DNA of 64,000 bases, taken from the NCBI RefSeq assembly GCF_947489035.1, contig NZ_CANLCI010000005.1, forward strand, positions 111,507 to 175,506, given 5' to 3'. The notes below the pieces were generated by a model. That model was not told the origin of the DNA. It made no database searches and saw only the letters and a list, made by a program, of their open reading frames with translations. Position 1 is the stretch's first letter, and each line of letters opens with the position of its first letter. The translations under genes were made by a program, and so were the position numbers. The stretch is from an uncultured Ferrimonas sp. GTDB lineage: Bacteria > Pseudomonadota > Gammaproteobacteria > Enterobacterales > Shewanellaceae. Below are positions 42,362 through 52,349 of the stretch, piece by piece.

Positions 42362-42796
42362 TTAACGTTTTCCGCGTACGGTTGGCAAGTTGGCAGCATT
42401 CCATTCGGTCATGCCGCCCTGCAAGTTATGCACCTTGTCAAAGCCAGCTTGCACTAACATCTTGGCAGCTTGGCTAGAACTGATCCCAGCGTTACACACA
42501 ACAATAATGGGGCTGTTCTTAAGCTTTTCAACGGCAGCCAACTGATTATTTTTAATCTCGGCCAATTCGGTGTGAATGGCGTTAACGATGTGACCCTTAC
42601 GGAACTCGTCTTGGGAGCGCACGTCGATCACTTTGGCGTCTTCACGGTTGATCAGCATGGTGGCCTGAGCGTGAGTAACGGTGGCCACCTTGTTCATTTT
42701 GGCCTGAACAAAAGAGATCACTACCATCACCAGTAGCGCCAACCAGATGCCACACATCAGGGCGTTACGAAGTACAAAATCGATAAATTCTTGCAT
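42362..42796 (-). CDS. yibN: Rhodanese-like membrane protein YibN
   Basis: A 144-residue protein with one N-terminal membrane helix (MCGIWLALLVMVVISFV) and a rhodanese domain. The active loop is VVCNAGISSSQAAK with the catalytic-position Cys near residue 97. In E. coli yibN also heads the grxC-secB-gpsA operon; grxC is absent here. The sulfur substrate is not known. Start 42796 gives the usual short N-terminus. Confidence 0.93.
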   Translation of the reverse strand: MQEFIDFVLRNALMCGIWLALLVMVVISFVQAKMNKVATVTHAQATMLINREDAKVIDVRSQDEFRKGHIVNAIHTELAEIKNNQLAAVEKLKNSPIIVVCNAGISSSQAAKMLVQAGFDKVHNLQGGMTEWNAANLPTVRGKR

Positions 42797-43032
42797 GATT
42801 AAGCCTGTTTTTACTGTCAAACTGGGGCGAATTAGGGGCGTCAGTATACCCAATGCCCAGATCCACTGCTGTTAAATCCTCATCACATCGCGACTTAAAC
42901 TCACTTTGCGACTTGGGTAACACTAATGGATTGGTCGATAACTGGTTCAACTGAGCTTGCTCGTTATACACTAAGGTTTTGCGCCTGTAACGAAGTATCC
43001 GTTGATACTTCTATGTTGCCCAAGGACTTACC

Positions 43033-44568
43033 ATGACCACCGCCAAGAAAACTCTCGCTCTGCTGATCCTCGATGGTTGGGGTTCCCGCGAACCGACCGC
43101 CGATAACGCCATCACAACCGCCAATACTCCGAACCTCGATGCCCTGTGGGACAACGCCGCCAGCGGCCTGATCTCCGGCTCTGGCTTGGATGTGGGCCTG
43201 CCTGATGGGCAGATGGGCAACTCTGAAGTGGGCCACATCAACATCGGCGCTGGCCGCGTGGTCTACCAAGAGCTCACCCGCATTGGTAAAGCCATCGACG
43301 ACGGCGAATTTGAGCACAACCCAACCCTAGTGGCGGCGGTTGATGCGGCCATCGCCAACAACGGTGCGGTACACATTATGGGGCTGTTGTCGCCCGGCGG
43401 TGTGCACAGCCATCAAGATCACATCAAAGCGATGATCAAAATGGCGGTCGCCAAAGGCGCCAAGCAGGTGGTGCTGCACGGTTTCTTGGATGGCCGCGAC
43501 ACCCCACCACGCAGCGCCGCCGATTTCATCGCGGAGTTTGACCAGCTGTTTGCCGAACTGGGCGCCGGTCAATTTGGTTCCATCATTGGCCGTTACTACG
43601 CCATGGATCGCGACAACCGCTGGGATCGAGTAGAAAAAGCCTACCGCCTGCTGACCGAAGCCCAAGGCGAGCAGCAATACAACAGCGCCCAAGAGGCCCT
43701 GACTGCGGCCTATCAGCGTGATGAAAACGACGAATTCGTTGCGCCATCGGTTATTGGTGATGGTGTGGCCATGAACGACGGCGATGCGCTGATCTTCATG
43801 AACTTCCGCGCCGATCGCGCTCGCCAGATCACCCGCGCCTTTACCGAGGCAGACTTTGCCGGTTTTGCCCGCGCGAAAACGCCAGCGTTGGCCAGCGTAG
43901 TGATGCTGACCCAATACGCTGCGGACATCGACACCGCCTGCGCCTTCCCGCCAAATGAGCTCAACAACACCTTAGGGGAAGTACTGGCCAACGCGGGTAA
44001 AACCCAACTGCGGATCAGCGAAACCGAAAAATACGCCCACGTGACGTTTTTCTTCAACGGCGGCACCGAAGCGGAATTTGCCGGCGAACAGCGCGAGCTG
44101 ATCAACTCACCCAAAGTTGCCACCTACGATCTGGCCCCAGAGATGAGCAGCGCCGAGTTAACCAGCAAGCTGATTGGCGCCATTGATGGCGGCGAATACG
44201 ACGTGATCATCTGTAACTACCCGAACGGCGACATGGTTGGCCACACCGGCGATTTTGATGCCGCGGTGAAAGCCTGTGAAGCGGTTGATGGTTGTGTTGG
44301 CGAAGTGGTTGCGGCGCTGCAGCGCACCGGCGGCGAGTGCATCATCACCGCCGATCACGGCAACGCCGAACAGATGCAAGACGCCGTCACCGGCCAAGCA
44401 CACACCGCCCACACCAGTGAGCCGGTGCCGTTCATCTACGTGGGCCGCGATGCCGAGGTACGCCAAGGCGGTGCCCTGTCTGATATCGCCCCAACCATGC
44501 TGCAATTGATCGGCACGCCGATCCCAGCAGAGATGACCGGCCAATCACTGCTTAGCCTGAAAAACTGA
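43033..44568 (+). CDS. gpmM: 2,3-bisphosphoglycerate-independent phosphoglycerate mutase
   Basis: Mn-dependent glycolytic enzyme, 511 residues. The metal and phospho-serine site is [18 protein letters not shown] with [13 protein letters not shown] holding the catalytic Ser. The second metal site includes [11 protein letters not shown] and [17 protein letters not shown] precedes the ATG. Its stop overlaps envC (TGATG at 44566), as gpmM-envC-yibQ do in E. coli. Confidence 0.97.
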   Translation: MTTAKKTLALLILDGWGSREPTADNAITTANTPNLDALWDNAASGLISGSGLDVGLPDGQMGNSEVGHINIGAGRVVYQELTRIGKAIDDGEFEHNPTLVAAVDAAIANNGAVHIMGLLSPGGVHSHQDHIKAMIKMAVAKGAKQVVLHGFLDGRDTPPRSAADFIAEFDQLFAELGAGQFGSIIGRYYAMDRDNRWDRVEKAYRLLTEAQGEQQYNSAQEALTAAYQRDENDEFVAPSVIGDGVAMNDGDALIFMNFRADRARQITRAFTEADFAGFARAKTPALASVVMLTQYAADIDTACAFPPNELNNTLGEVLANAGKTQLRISETEKYAHVTFFFNGGTEAEFAGEQRELINSPKVATYDLAPEMSSAELTSKLIGAIDGGEYDVIICNYPNGDMVGHTGDFDAAVKACEAVDGCVGEVVAALQRTGGECIITADHGNAEQMQDAVTGQAHTAHTSEPVPFIYVGRDAEVRQGGALSDIAPTMLQLIGTPIPAEMTGQSLLSLKN

Positions 44569-45716
44569 TGCGACTTAAGCGCGCCTTTGCTGCTGGCTGC
44601 AGTGCCTTATTGGCACTGTGGCTGCCTATGGCGTTGCCGGCTTACGCCAGCGACAACGTTGAGCAGCAACAGCAACAACTGCAGCAGCTGACCAAACAGA
44701 TCCAGCGCCAACAAACGGCGCTGTCTCAAGGTCAGGTGAAAAAGAACAAGCAGTTAAAGGCGCTGCGTCGCTCAGAAAAAGCGGTTGGCGGCAGCACCTC
44801 GGCGTTACGCCAAAGTGCCGCGAAGCTGGCCGCCGCAGAGCAACAGCTCAGCAAACTGCAGCAACAACAAACCGAATTAGAACGCACCCGGCAAGCGCAA
44901 CAAGACACCCTTGCCACGCAGCTTCGCAGCGCGTGGATGAGCGGCAACAACGACAGTGCCGCGGTGCTACTGAGCAACGACGATCCCGCCCAACTGGAGC
45001 GGATGATGGTCTACTACCAATACTTTAATCAGGCGCGCATTGACGCCATCGACGCGGTTAAAGTAACCGAACAACAGCTCACACAAGTGGCGCTTAAACA
45101 ACAGCAGGTGCGCGATCAACAAGAGGCTCTGCACCTACAGCGCCAACGCCAGCAACAGCAGTTGCAAAAAGATCTGGCCGAACGCGAACGTGCCCTGAAA
45201 AACCTGCAAGCCCAGCTGCAACAACAGCAACAGCAACTCAACCGGATGCAGGAAAACCGCGATGTGTTAGCCGCCGCCATCGAGCAAGCGCTGCAGCTGC
45301 TGACCCAATCCAGCGGTTACCCTGGCTTAACCGATAAAGGCCAGCTTCCTTGGCCAATGGCCGCCAGATTGGCGCAAGGATTTGGCAGCCACCGCCAAGG
45401 CCAATTGAAGTGGAATGGCTGGTTGTTGGCGGCCCCATCGGGCCGGGAAGTGAAAGCGATTGGCGATGGTCAGGTGATTTTTGCCGATTGGCTGCGAGGC
45501 TTCGGCTTAGTGGTGGTGGTGGATCATGGCGAGGAGTACCTCAGCCTTTATGGCCACGCCCAAGCCTTGTTAAAATCCGTTGGCGAACCGGTCAGTAGCG
45601 GCGAAGTGTTGGCATTAAGCGGCAATTCCGGCGGCGTTGATAAGCCCGGACTATACTTCGAAATACGCCATCGGGGGCGCGCAGTAGATCCCAAGCATTT
45701 CCTCAAAAAAAGCTAA
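44568..45716 (+). CDS. envC: Murein hydrolase activator EnvC
   Basis: Periplasmic activator of amidases AmiA/AmiB at the division septum, recruited by FtsEX (encoded at 49042-50654). The 382-residue protein has a signal peptide (LLALWLPMALPAYA), a long Gln-rich coiled coil (about residues 28-235), and a C-terminal LytM domain. The LytM zinc ligands are altered (VDHGEEYLSLYGHAQ lacks the full H-X3-D and HXH set), as expected for a non-catalytic activator. Confidence 0.95.
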   Translation: MRLKRAFAAGCSALLALWLPMALPAYASDNVEQQQQQLQQLTKQIQRQQTALSQGQVKKNKQLKALRRSEKAVGGSTSALRQSAAKLAAAEQQLSKLQQQQTELERTRQAQQDTLATQLRSAWMSGNNDSAAVLLSNDDPAQLERMMVYYQYFNQARIDAIDAVKVTEQQLTQVALKQQQVRDQQEALHLQRQRQQQQLQKDLAERERALKNLQAQLQQQQQQLNRMQENRDVLAAAIEQALQLLTQSSGYPGLTDKGQLPWPMAARLAQGFGSHRQGQLKWNGWLLAAPSGREVKAIGDGQVIFADWLRGFGLVVVVDHGEEYLSLYGHAQALLKSVGEPVSSGEVLALSGNSGGVDKPGLYFEIRHRGRAVDPKHFLKKS

Positions 45717-45753
45717 GATCCGACTCCCGTCATGTGATCAGTAAGGAGGGGCC

Positions 45754-46944
45754 ATGAGCCACCTATCAACCTTGCTGGTCGGCATCCTGTTCCTCAGCCC
45801 ATTCGCGTGGGCCGAGCAGGACCTTCAGACGGAATTGACAGCGCCGACTTCGGAGCAAACCCTTCAACTGCTCAGCAGTGTGCAACAACTGGTGGACGAT
45901 TATTACGTCGACGAGGTAGATAAACAGCAGCTGCTCGATGGTGCCCTAAAAGGCATGTTGGAAGTGCTCGATCCCCACTCCAGTTACCTACGCCCTCAAA
46001 CCCTAGCGTTACTGCGCGACAACAACCGCGGCCACTATTACGGTTACGGCTTAGAAGTGGCGGTAGAAGAGGGGCAAATTCGCATTATCACCCCACTGGA
46101 CGGCTCCTCTGCTGCTGCCGCTGGGGTGCTGCCCGGCGATGTGCTGCTGCAGGTGGATGAACTTACCGCCAGTGCCGATAACTTGGATCCCTTGATCGCC
46201 TACATCAAACAAGCCAGCTTGAATGACCGCTCATTAAAACTGGTGCTGCAACGCCCCAACGCCACCGAGCCGATCCAGTTTCAGGTCGCCCCTTCCGCCA
46301 TTGATATCGCCACCAGCGCCAGTCGCTTATTGGCGCAAGAGGTTGGCTACTTAAAAATCTCCAGCTTCAACAGCCGCACCGCCTTTGAAGTGCGCCTAGC
46401 CGCCCGCCAGCTGCAACAACAGCAGCTAAAAGGGTTGGTGCTGGATCTGCGTAACAACCCCGGAGGCTTACTCGACAGCGCGGTGCAGATTGCCGACATG
46501 TTCTTAAGCCAAGGCACCATTGTCACCACCCACGGCCGCTTTTTTGATGCCAACAGCGACTACCACGCCACCGAATACAACCTGTTTGGGGATCTGCCAG
46601 TGGTGGTGTTGATCAATCAAGGCAGCGCCAGCGCCGCCGAGATTGTGGCGGGGGCGCTGCAGGACCAAGGCCGAGCCAAACTGCTGGGGGAACGCTCTTA
46701 CGGCAAAGGCACGGTGCAAAGTTTGATCCCACTGATGGGCCACGGCGGAGCCGTAAAACTCACCACCGCACGGTACGCCACCCCCAACGGCACCTTCATC
46801 GATCAACAGGGCATTAAGCCCGATCTGCCCGTGGCTTTGGCAGCGGCCACAGAAGACGATATAGTGACCAATCTGAGTTTATCGAATCAATGGACCGATG
46901 ATCCGCAACTGTTTGCCGCATACGATTACCTGCTTAATCAGTAA
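45754..46944 (+). CDS. C-terminal processing peptidase, S41 family
   Basis: A 396-residue periplasmic serine peptidase: signal peptide ending near FAWA, a PDZ domain (YGLEVAVEEGQIRIITPLDGSSAAAAGV), and the S41 core. The catalytic Ser is in NQGSASAAEIVAGALQD and the Lys in SYGKGTVQSLIP. It is shorter than E. coli Prc and belongs to the CtpA type. It lies between envC and yibQ, which are adjacent in E. coli, and may process a cell-envelope protein. AAGGAGGGG precedes the ATG. Confidence 0.94.
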   Translation: MSHLSTLLVGILFLSPFAWAEQDLQTELTAPTSEQTLQLLSSVQQLVDDYYVDEVDKQQLLDGALKGMLEVLDPHSSYLRPQTLALLRDNNRGHYYGYGLEVAVEEGQIRIITPLDGSSAAAAGVLPGDVLLQVDELTASADNLDPLIAYIKQASLNDRSLKLVLQRPNATEPIQFQVAPSAIDIATSASRLLAQEVGYLKISSFNSRTAFEVRLAARQLQQQQLKGLVLDLRNNPGGLLDSAVQIADMFLSQGTIVTTHGRFFDANSDYHATEYNLFGDLPVVVLINQGSASAAEIVAGALQDQGRAKLLGERSYGKGTVQSLIPLMGHGGAVKLTTARYATPNGTFIDQQGIKPDLPVALAAATEDDIVTNLSLSNQWTDDPQLFAAYDYLLNQ

Positions 46945-47695
46945 CTTCGCAGCGATAGCCCTGCTGGGACTATCGCTGCTTGGTAACGCCAACGCAGCAC
47001 AAATGGCGCTGATCATCGACGATGTGGGCGAACGCAATGGCGACGACATCACCTTAACCTTGCCCACCAACGTAACCCTTTCATTTCTGCCCTTTAGTAA
47101 GCACGGCCGCCGTTTGGCACTGCAAGCGTGGCAGCAGCAGCGCGAGCTGATGTTGCACCTGCCGATGGCCACGGCTGGCAGCAAAAACCCGGGCCCCTAT
47201 GCCATCCACACCCAGTTAGACAAATGGCAGGTGCAATATCGGGTAAAGAAAGCGTTAGCGGACATTCCGTTCGTCAGTGGGGTCAATAATCATATGGGCA
47301 GTGCGGTTACCCCCGATGGCGAACGCATGGGCTGGGTAATGGAGGAGTTAGCGAAGCGACCATTGTTCTTTATTGATAGCCTGACCATCAGTTCCAGCCA
47401 AGCCCATCAGCAAGCTCAAGCCCATGGGATCCACAGCGCCAAGCGGCATGTATTTTTGGATCCGGCACCGGGGATCGACGTCTTGCAACAGCAGTGGCAA
47501 CAAGCCCTGCGGATCGCCCGCAAGCATGGCAAGGTGGTGGTGATCGGTCACCCCTACCCTGACACTATGGCGTTTTTGCAGCAGCAATTGCCGCAGTTAG
47601 CGCAGCAACAAGATGGGGTGGAAGTGGTGCCGGTAGCGCAGTTGATCGGCGCGCCGTTTGCGCCAACCCCACTGCCGAAATCGAATTGGCTCTAA
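46898..47695 (+). CDS. yibQ: Divergent polysaccharide deacetylase family protein (YibQ)
   Basis: A 265-residue exported protein with a signal peptide (LISNFAAIALLGLSLLGNANA) and a NodB-like fold. ALIIDDVGERNGDD and MLHLPMATAGSKNPGP are the YibQ family motifs, with VVVIGHPYPDTMAFL near the end. No substrate is established. The first 47 bp overlap ctpA; the overlap is needed to include the signal peptide. Confidence 0.92.
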   Translation: MIRNCLPHTITCLISNFAAIALLGLSLLGNANAAQMALIIDDVGERNGDDITLTLPTNVTLSFLPFSKHGRRLALQAWQQQRELMLHLPMATAGSKNPGPYAIHTQLDKWQVQYRVKKALADIPFVSGVNNHMGSAVTPDGERMGWVMEELAKRPLFFIDSLTISSSQAHQQAQAHGIHSAKRHVFLDPAPGIDVLQQQWQQALRIARKHGKVVVIGHPYPDTMAFLQQQLPQLAQQQDGVEVVPVAQLIGAPFAPTPLPKSNWL

Positions 47696-47699
47696 GCCG

Positions 47700-47933
47700 T
47701 TAGCTGGTCAGTTGTTCTAACTCAATCAGGTTGGTTAACGCCACCGCATTGCTGCTGCCGCAAACCCAAGCGCAAGCCTTAAAATCCGCACACACTTTAG
47801 GTCGCTCTGGCTGACCAAAAATCGCACACAGATTATCCGCATTCAGGTGCCGACAACGCTCACCGGCGGGTTTATTGAGAGAGCTGATTGAGGGGGCGAT
47901 GCAGCAAGCGCCGCAGCCTAAGCGGCACTCCAT
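47700..47933 (-). CDS. YkgJ-family cysteine cluster protein
   Basis: A 77-residue protein with the family pattern CRLGCGACCIAP, then CRHLNADNLCAIF and CADFKACAWVCGS: nine cysteines likely to bind a metal or Fe-S cluster. The function is unknown. The start at 47933 is 5 bp after the rpoH stop on the same strand, so it is probably cotranscribed with rpoH. Confidence 0.88.
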   Translation of the reverse strand: MECRLGCGACCIAPSISSLNKPAGERCRHLNADNLCAIFGQPERPKVCADFKACAWVCGSSNAVALTNLIELEQLTS

Positions 47934-47937
47934 GCCG

Positions 47938-48801
47938 TTAGCCTTCCATCGCGATTTTAAGTTTCTTGATGGCGTTCTTTTCCAGCTGACGAATGCGCTC
48001 GGCAGAAACGCCGTAACGGGCAGCCAATTCATGCAGGGTTTGCTTGGGTTCATCCAACCAACGGGCGGTAAGAATGTCGCGGGAGCGATCGTCCAAGGTG
48101 TTCATGGCCGCCAGCAACCGGCGCTGGGATTGATCTTCCCAATCTTGGGCTTCAATCACATCGGCGTGGTTGGAATTATCGTCTTGCAGGAACAACGCTG
48201 GCGCATAGCTGCTGCCTTCATCGTCGTCGCTGTCTGGGCCCAGATCAAAGGCGGCATCTTGGGCGGCCAAGCGCGCTTCCATCTCGAGCACCTCTTTCGG
48301 AGAGACACCCAGCTCTTCCGCCACGGTGTTCACCTCTTCGTGGCTGAACCAACCCAAGCGTTTCTTGGCTTTGCGTAGGTTAAAGAACAGTTTGCGCTGC
48401 GCTTTGGTGGTGGCCACCTTCACAATGCGCCAGTTCTTCAAGACGTATTCGTGGATCTCGGCTTTGATCCAGTGCACCGCAAACGACACCAAACGCACGC
48501 CTACATCTGGATCAAAGCGTTTTACCGCCTTCATCAAGCCGATGTTGCCCTCTTGGATCAGATCCGCTTGGGGTAAACCGTAGCCTGAGTAACCCCGGGC
48601 GATGTGCACCACAAAGCGCAGGTGGGCCATGATCAACTGCTTGGCGCAATCGATGTCGCCACCCACCACTTGGCGTGCGAGGTATTGCTCCTCCTCTACC
48701 GACAGCATGGGGATGGCATTGACCGCTTGGATATAACTCTCCAAGCTGCCGTGTCCCTGGGGGACAACCATAAGTGCCATGTTCGGTTTGGGATCGCTCA
48801 T
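47938..48801 (-). CDS. rpoH: RNA polymerase sigma-32 (heat shock)
   Basis: A 287-residue heat-shock sigma factor. Region 2.1-2.2 has [41 protein letters not shown], the RpoH box follows in region 2/3 ([15 protein letters not shown]), and region 4.2 ends [25 protein letters not shown]. It directs chaperone and protease genes. The ftsX gene lies upstream, as in E. coli. A TTAACT-N17-TAAACT pair upstream on this strand could be a promoter. Confidence 0.97.
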   Translation of the reverse strand: MSDPKPNMALMVVPQGHGSLESYIQAVNAIPMLSVEEEQYLARQVVGGDIDCAKQLIMAHLRFVVHIARGYSGYGLPQADLIQEGNIGLMKAVKRFDPDVGVRLVSFAVHWIKAEIHEYVLKNWRIVKVATTKAQRKLFFNLRKAKKRLGWFSHEEVNTVAEELGVSPKEVLEMEARLAAQDAAFDLGPDSDDDEGSSYAPALFLQDDNSNHADVIEAQDWEDQSQRRLLAAMNTLDDRSRDILTARWLDEPKQTLHELAARYGVSAERIRQLEKNAIKKLKIAMEG

Positions 48802-49009
48802 TATCTACCTCTACGTCTGCAAGGGTCGCAGTTTAGCAGACTGCCTGTTGCAAGTTAATGTTATCGCTGCTGGGACAACCATAGACCCAGCTGTGATACG
48901 AAGGTTCACTCGGCGAATGGCGCTGGCGGTAAGGAAAGGTGTGGCAAATGGCGGCAATAACGTCAGGATCAGTAAGTGGATCCGAACCAAAACAGCCAAA
49001 CAAAGATCA

Positions 49010-49033
49010 GGCCCCAACCAAGATGCTGGGGCC
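49010..49033 (-). terminator. Hairpin between ftsX and rpoH
   Basis: GGCCCCA/TGGGGCC 7-bp stem with a 10-nt loop and weak T-run on the minus strand. A possible attenuator or terminator after ftsX. The remaining bases to 48802 hold the likely rpoH promoter. Confidence 0.45.
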
Positions 49034-49041
49034 AGATGGGA

Positions 49042-49989
49042 TCATTGCGGTTCGATGGCGCGCAGATGGCGTCGTACCGACAGATACGCCCCCAACCAGC
49101 CTAAGCCACAGGCACTGAACATCATGGTGGCCACTTGGCTGCCGGTTAAGCCGTCTAACCGCAGCTGGCTGTCGTACAGGCTAAGCAGTTGCGCCATCGC
49201 CCCATCCAGCCAAATCAGCAACGCATTCACCAGCACCAACGCCAACAAAGACGACATCAGCCCCAGCCATAAGCCGCTGTACAGGAACGGCCGCCGAATA
49301 AAGGCTTCGGTCGCCCCCACCAGTTTCATCACTTTAATCTCGTGAAAACGCTGCATGATCCCCAAGCGGATGGTATTGGCGGTGATCAGCACCACCGCCA
49401 AAATCAACAACAGGCTCAGCGCCGATCCCGTGGTGCGGGCAGTATTGGATAACGCCTGCAATCGCTCTAACCAGTCCAAGTCCAAGCGGGCGAGGCTGAC
49501 TTGAGGCAAGGCTTGCAGCTGCTGCTGCAAGGCGCGCACGGCCTGACCACTGCGGTGCTGCCGTGATGGCACCACCTTAATCACCGCCGGCAGCGGGTTA
49601 TCGTCTAAATATTGCAAGGCGCCAGCAAAGCGGCTGTTGGCTTGAAACTCCTGCAGCGCCTGCTCGGCACTTTGGTATTCCACACTGCTCAATTGTGCCA
49701 TGCCGCGCAGCGTACCCAGCAGCTGTTGCTCGCTGGCTTCCACCAGATCCATCTGCAAAAACAGATTGATCTGGGCGCTGCTTTGCCACTGTTGTTCAAC
49801 CTTAACGGCGCTGTTCGACAACGCCAGCAACAGCGTTGGCAAACTTAAGCTGAAGCCCAGCACCAGCATGGTCATCAGCGAGGTCACCGGCGTGCGCCAC
49901 AGCTCTCCGAGGCTGGCCACCAATTGCTTCGCGTGCTGGGCAAAGAACCCCGTAAAGCGGCGACCGGCCGAAAGTTTTCTGCGTTTCAT
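49042..49989 (-). CDS. ftsX: Cell division protein FtsX
   Basis: Membrane subunit of the FtsEX complex that activates septal amidases through EnvC. The 315-residue protein has four membrane helices (one near residue 45, three after residue 190), a periplasmic domain between the first two, and IMQRFHEIKVMKLVGATEAFIRRPF typical of FtsX. It overlaps ftsE by 4 bp. Confidence 0.95.
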   Translation of the reverse strand: MKRRKLSAGRRFTGFFAQHAKQLVASLGELWRTPVTSLMTMLVLGFSLSLPTLLLALSNSAVKVEQQWQSSAQINLFLQMDLVEASEQQLLGTLRGMAQLSSVEYQSAEQALQEFQANSRFAGALQYLDDNPLPAVIKVVPSRQHRSGQAVRALQQQLQALPQVSLARLDLDWLERLQALSNTARTTGSALSLLLILAVVLITANTIRLGIMQRFHEIKVMKLVGATEAFIRRPFLYSGLWLGLMSSLLALVLVNALLIWLDGAMAQLLSLYDSQLRLDGLTGSQVATMMFSACGLGWLGAYLSVRRHLRAIEPQ

Positions 49990-50654
49990 GCCACCGCCTC
50001 AGAGTTCAGCAGTTGCCCCTGCCCCAACGTTAAGGTGCGGTAGCGCATCCGCGCAATCAGCCCCAAATCGTGGGTGGCAATCAAGACCGTGGTGCCGGCG
50101 CGATTAAAGGTTTCAAACAGCCGTAAGATCTCCATCGACAAGGCCGGATCCAAGTTGCCGGTGGGTTCGTCCGCCAGCAACAAGGCGGGCCGAGCCACCA
50201 CCGCGCGCGCAATGCCCACCCGCTGTTGTTCACCACCGGATAACTGCATCGGCGCAAATTCAACCTTATCGCCCAGATTGACCATGTCTAACGCCGCCAG
50301 CACCCGCTTGTTGATCTCACGCTCGCTAAAGCCTTCGATTTGCAGCGGCAAGGCCACGTTGTCGAACACGCTGCGATCCATCAGCAGGTTGTGATCTTGA
50401 AAGATGATGCCGATGTCGCGGCGCAGATAAGGCACTTGGCTGCGGCTTAACTTGCCGATGTCGGCATCGTTGACCACCACTCGACCCATGGTCGGCCGCT
50501 CAATCGCGGTGATCAGCTTGAGCAAGGTGCTTTTACCGGCACCACTGTGGCCAGTAAGAAACGCCATTTCACCCCGTTGCAGATGAAAGTCGACGTTATC
50601 GAGGGCCGTTTGGCCCCCTGCGTAAATTTTACTGACCTGCTCAAACCGGATCAT
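49986..50654 (-). CDS. ftsE: Cell division ATP-binding protein FtsE
   Basis: ABC ATPase of FtsEX, 222 residues. Walker A GHSGAGKSTLLKL, signature LSGGEQQRVGIARAV, Walker B ALLLADEPTGNLDP and the switch His in THDLG are all present. It starts 8 bp after ftsY and overlaps ftsX by 4 bp. Confidence 0.97.
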   Translation of the reverse strand: MIRFEQVSKIYAGGQTALDNVDFHLQRGEMAFLTGHSGAGKSTLLKLITAIERPTMGRVVVNDADIGKLSRSQVPYLRRDIGIIFQDHNLLMDRSVFDNVALPLQIEGFSEREINKRVLAALDMVNLGDKVEFAPMQLSGGEQQRVGIARAVVARPALLLADEPTGNLDPALSMEILRLFETFNRAGTTVLIATHDLGLIARMRYRTLTLGQGQLLNSEAVA

Positions 50655-50662
50655 TGGCGCAT

Positions 50663-52234
50663 CTATTCCTGTTCGCTAAATAAGGCGTCGATAAAGGTAT
50701 CGGCGTCAAACGGGCGCAGATCATCAATGCCTTCGCCCACCCCAATGTAACGTACGGGAATGTCGAACTTGTCGGCAAGGGCAAAGATCACCCCCCCTTT
50801 GGCGGTGCCGTCCAGTTTGGTCAGAGTCAGGCCGGTTAAGCCCACCGCTTCGTTAAACAGCTGCGCTTGGCTAATGGCGTTTTGGCCGGTGCTGGCGTCT
50901 AAGGTCAGCATCACTTCATGGGGGGCGTTTTCGTCCAGTTTTTTCATCACTCGAACGATCTTTTTCAGCTCTTCCATCAGGTGCGCTTTGTTTTGTAAGC
51001 GGCCAGCGGTATCGGCAATCAGTACATCAACGTTACGCGCCTTGGCGGCTTGCAGGGCATCGAAGATCACCGAAGCGCTGTCGGCACCGGTATGCTGGGC
51101 GATCACGTTAATGTCGTTGCGTTCGCCCCACACCTGCAGCTGCTCCACTGCAGCGGCACGGAAGGTATCGCCCGCGGCCAACATGACGCTTTTGCCTTCG
51201 GCTTGGAACTGCTTCGCTAACTTACCAATGGTGGTGGTTTTGCCCACGCCGTTAACGCCAACCATCAGGATCACCATCGGCCCATCGGCGTTGTCGATAA
51301 CCAGCGGCTTATCCACCGGCGCCAAGGTTTGCGCTAACTCTTCACGCAGGTACTTAAACAGCGCATCAGAATCTTTCAGCTCGCCAAACTCAGCGCGCTT
51401 GGTCAGGCTGTTGATGATCCGTGTGGTGGTTTCCACCCCTACATCGGCCATCAGCAATTGGGTTTCCAGCTCTTCAAACAGATCTTCATCAATCTGCTTG
51501 CCACGGAACAGCGCCACAAAGCCACCACCAATGTTGGCACTGGTGCGACGTAACCCCGCCTTTAAGCGGGCAAAGAAACCCTGCTTTTCTGGGCGCGCGG
51601 CGGTGTGTTGATCAACCGCTTCGGCTTCCGCGGCAATACGCTTAGCTTCGGCTTCCGCGGCAATACGCTTAGCTTCGGCTTCCTCGGCAATACGCTTAGC
51701 TTCGGCTTCCGCGGCGATGCGCTCGGCTTCGGCTTCCTCGGCGATACGCTTAGCTTCGGCTTCCGCGGCAATACGCTTGGCTTCGGCTTCCGCGGCGATA
51801 CGCTTAGCTTTGGCTTCCTCGGCAATACGCTTGGCTTCGGCTTCCTCGGCGATACGCTTGGCTTCGGCTTCCTCGGCGATACGCTTAGCTTCGGCTTCCG
51901 CGGCGATACGCTTAGCTTCGGCTTCCGCGGCGATACGCTTAGCTTCGGCTTCCTCGGCGATACGCTTAGCTTCGGCTTCCTCGGCGATACGCTTAGCTTC
52001 GGCTTCCGCGGCAATACGCTCGGCTTCGGCTTCCGCGGCGATACGCTTAGCTTCGGCTTCCTCGGCGATGCGCTGGGCGTCAAGCTGTTCAGCCTGCACG
52101 GGATCGGTTGATTCGGTCTCGGTCTGTTGCGCCGCTACCGATTGTTCTGTTTGTTCTGCCTCAGCTGGTGCTGCTGCCGGTTGCTCCGCGCCTTTTTTGT
52201 CGCGACGGAACCAAGAAAAGAAGCCCTTGGCCAT
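50663..52234 (-). CDS. ftsY: Signal recognition particle receptor FtsY
   Basis: SRP receptor GTPase that docks ribosome-SRP complexes at the membrane, 523 residues. The N-terminal A domain begins MAKGFFSWFRRDKK, a membrane-targeting basic motif. It continues with 17 copies of a 9-residue unit (KRIAEEAEA type, residues about 52-205). The NG domain follows: GVNGVGKTTTIGKLA (G1), DTAGRLQNKAHLM (G3), TKLDGTAKGG (G4) and IGVGEGIDDLRPFD. The repeat makes the A domain a long charged helix. It is divergent from rsmD. Confidence 0.96.
   Translation of the reverse strand: MAKGFFSWFRRDKKGAEQPAAAPAEAEQTEQSVAAQQTETESTDPVQAEQLDAQRIAEEAEAKRIAAEAEAERIAAEAEAKRIAEEAEAKRIAEEAEAKRIAAEAEAKRIAAEAEAKRIAEEAEAKRIAEEAEAKRIAEEAKAKRIAAEAEAKRIAAEAEAKRIAEEAEAERIAAEAEAKRIAEEAEAKRIAAEAEAKRIAAEAEAVDQHTAARPEKQGFFARLKAGLRRTSANIGGGFVALFRGKQIDEDLFEELETQLLMADVGVETTTRIINSLTKRAEFGELKDSDALFKYLREELAQTLAPVDKPLVIDNADGPMVILMVGVNGVGKTTTIGKLAKQFQAEGKSVMLAAGDTFRAAAVEQLQVWGERNDINVIAQHTGADSASVIFDALQAAKARNVDVLIADTAGRLQNKAHLMEELKKIVRVMKKLDENAPHEVMLTLDASTGQNAISQAQLFNEAVGLTGLTLTKLDGTAKGGVIFALADKFDIPVRYIGVGEGIDDLRPFDADTFIDALFSEQE
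51619..52078 (-). repeat. 17 tandem 27-bp repeats within ftsY
   Basis: About 459 bp of near-identical 27-bp units encoding variants of KRIA(A/E)EAEA. Third-base and a few first-base changes (GCG/GAG, AAG/GAG) distinguish units. Because 27 is a multiple of 3, copy-number change keeps the frame. Antisense open frames in this region are by-products of the repeat. Confidence 0.95.
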
Positions 52235-52349
52235 GTTTTTGAGTCCTTAACCTTGGTCGAGGCTGCCCACATTGGCCCTCGCCCTGCTAAAATAGCGGAT
52301 TTTCTGGGGGCATAGTCTACCCAGAAATAGGTCAGGATCCGAGGTCATC

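Noticed and set aside
51619..52078. CRISPR-like array
   Set aside because: The units are contiguous coding repeats with no variable spacers.
51605..52250. Open frames on the plus strand and a second minus frame within the ftsY repeat
   Set aside because: They are by-products of the 27-bp repeat; the real frame continues into the FtsY GTPase domain.
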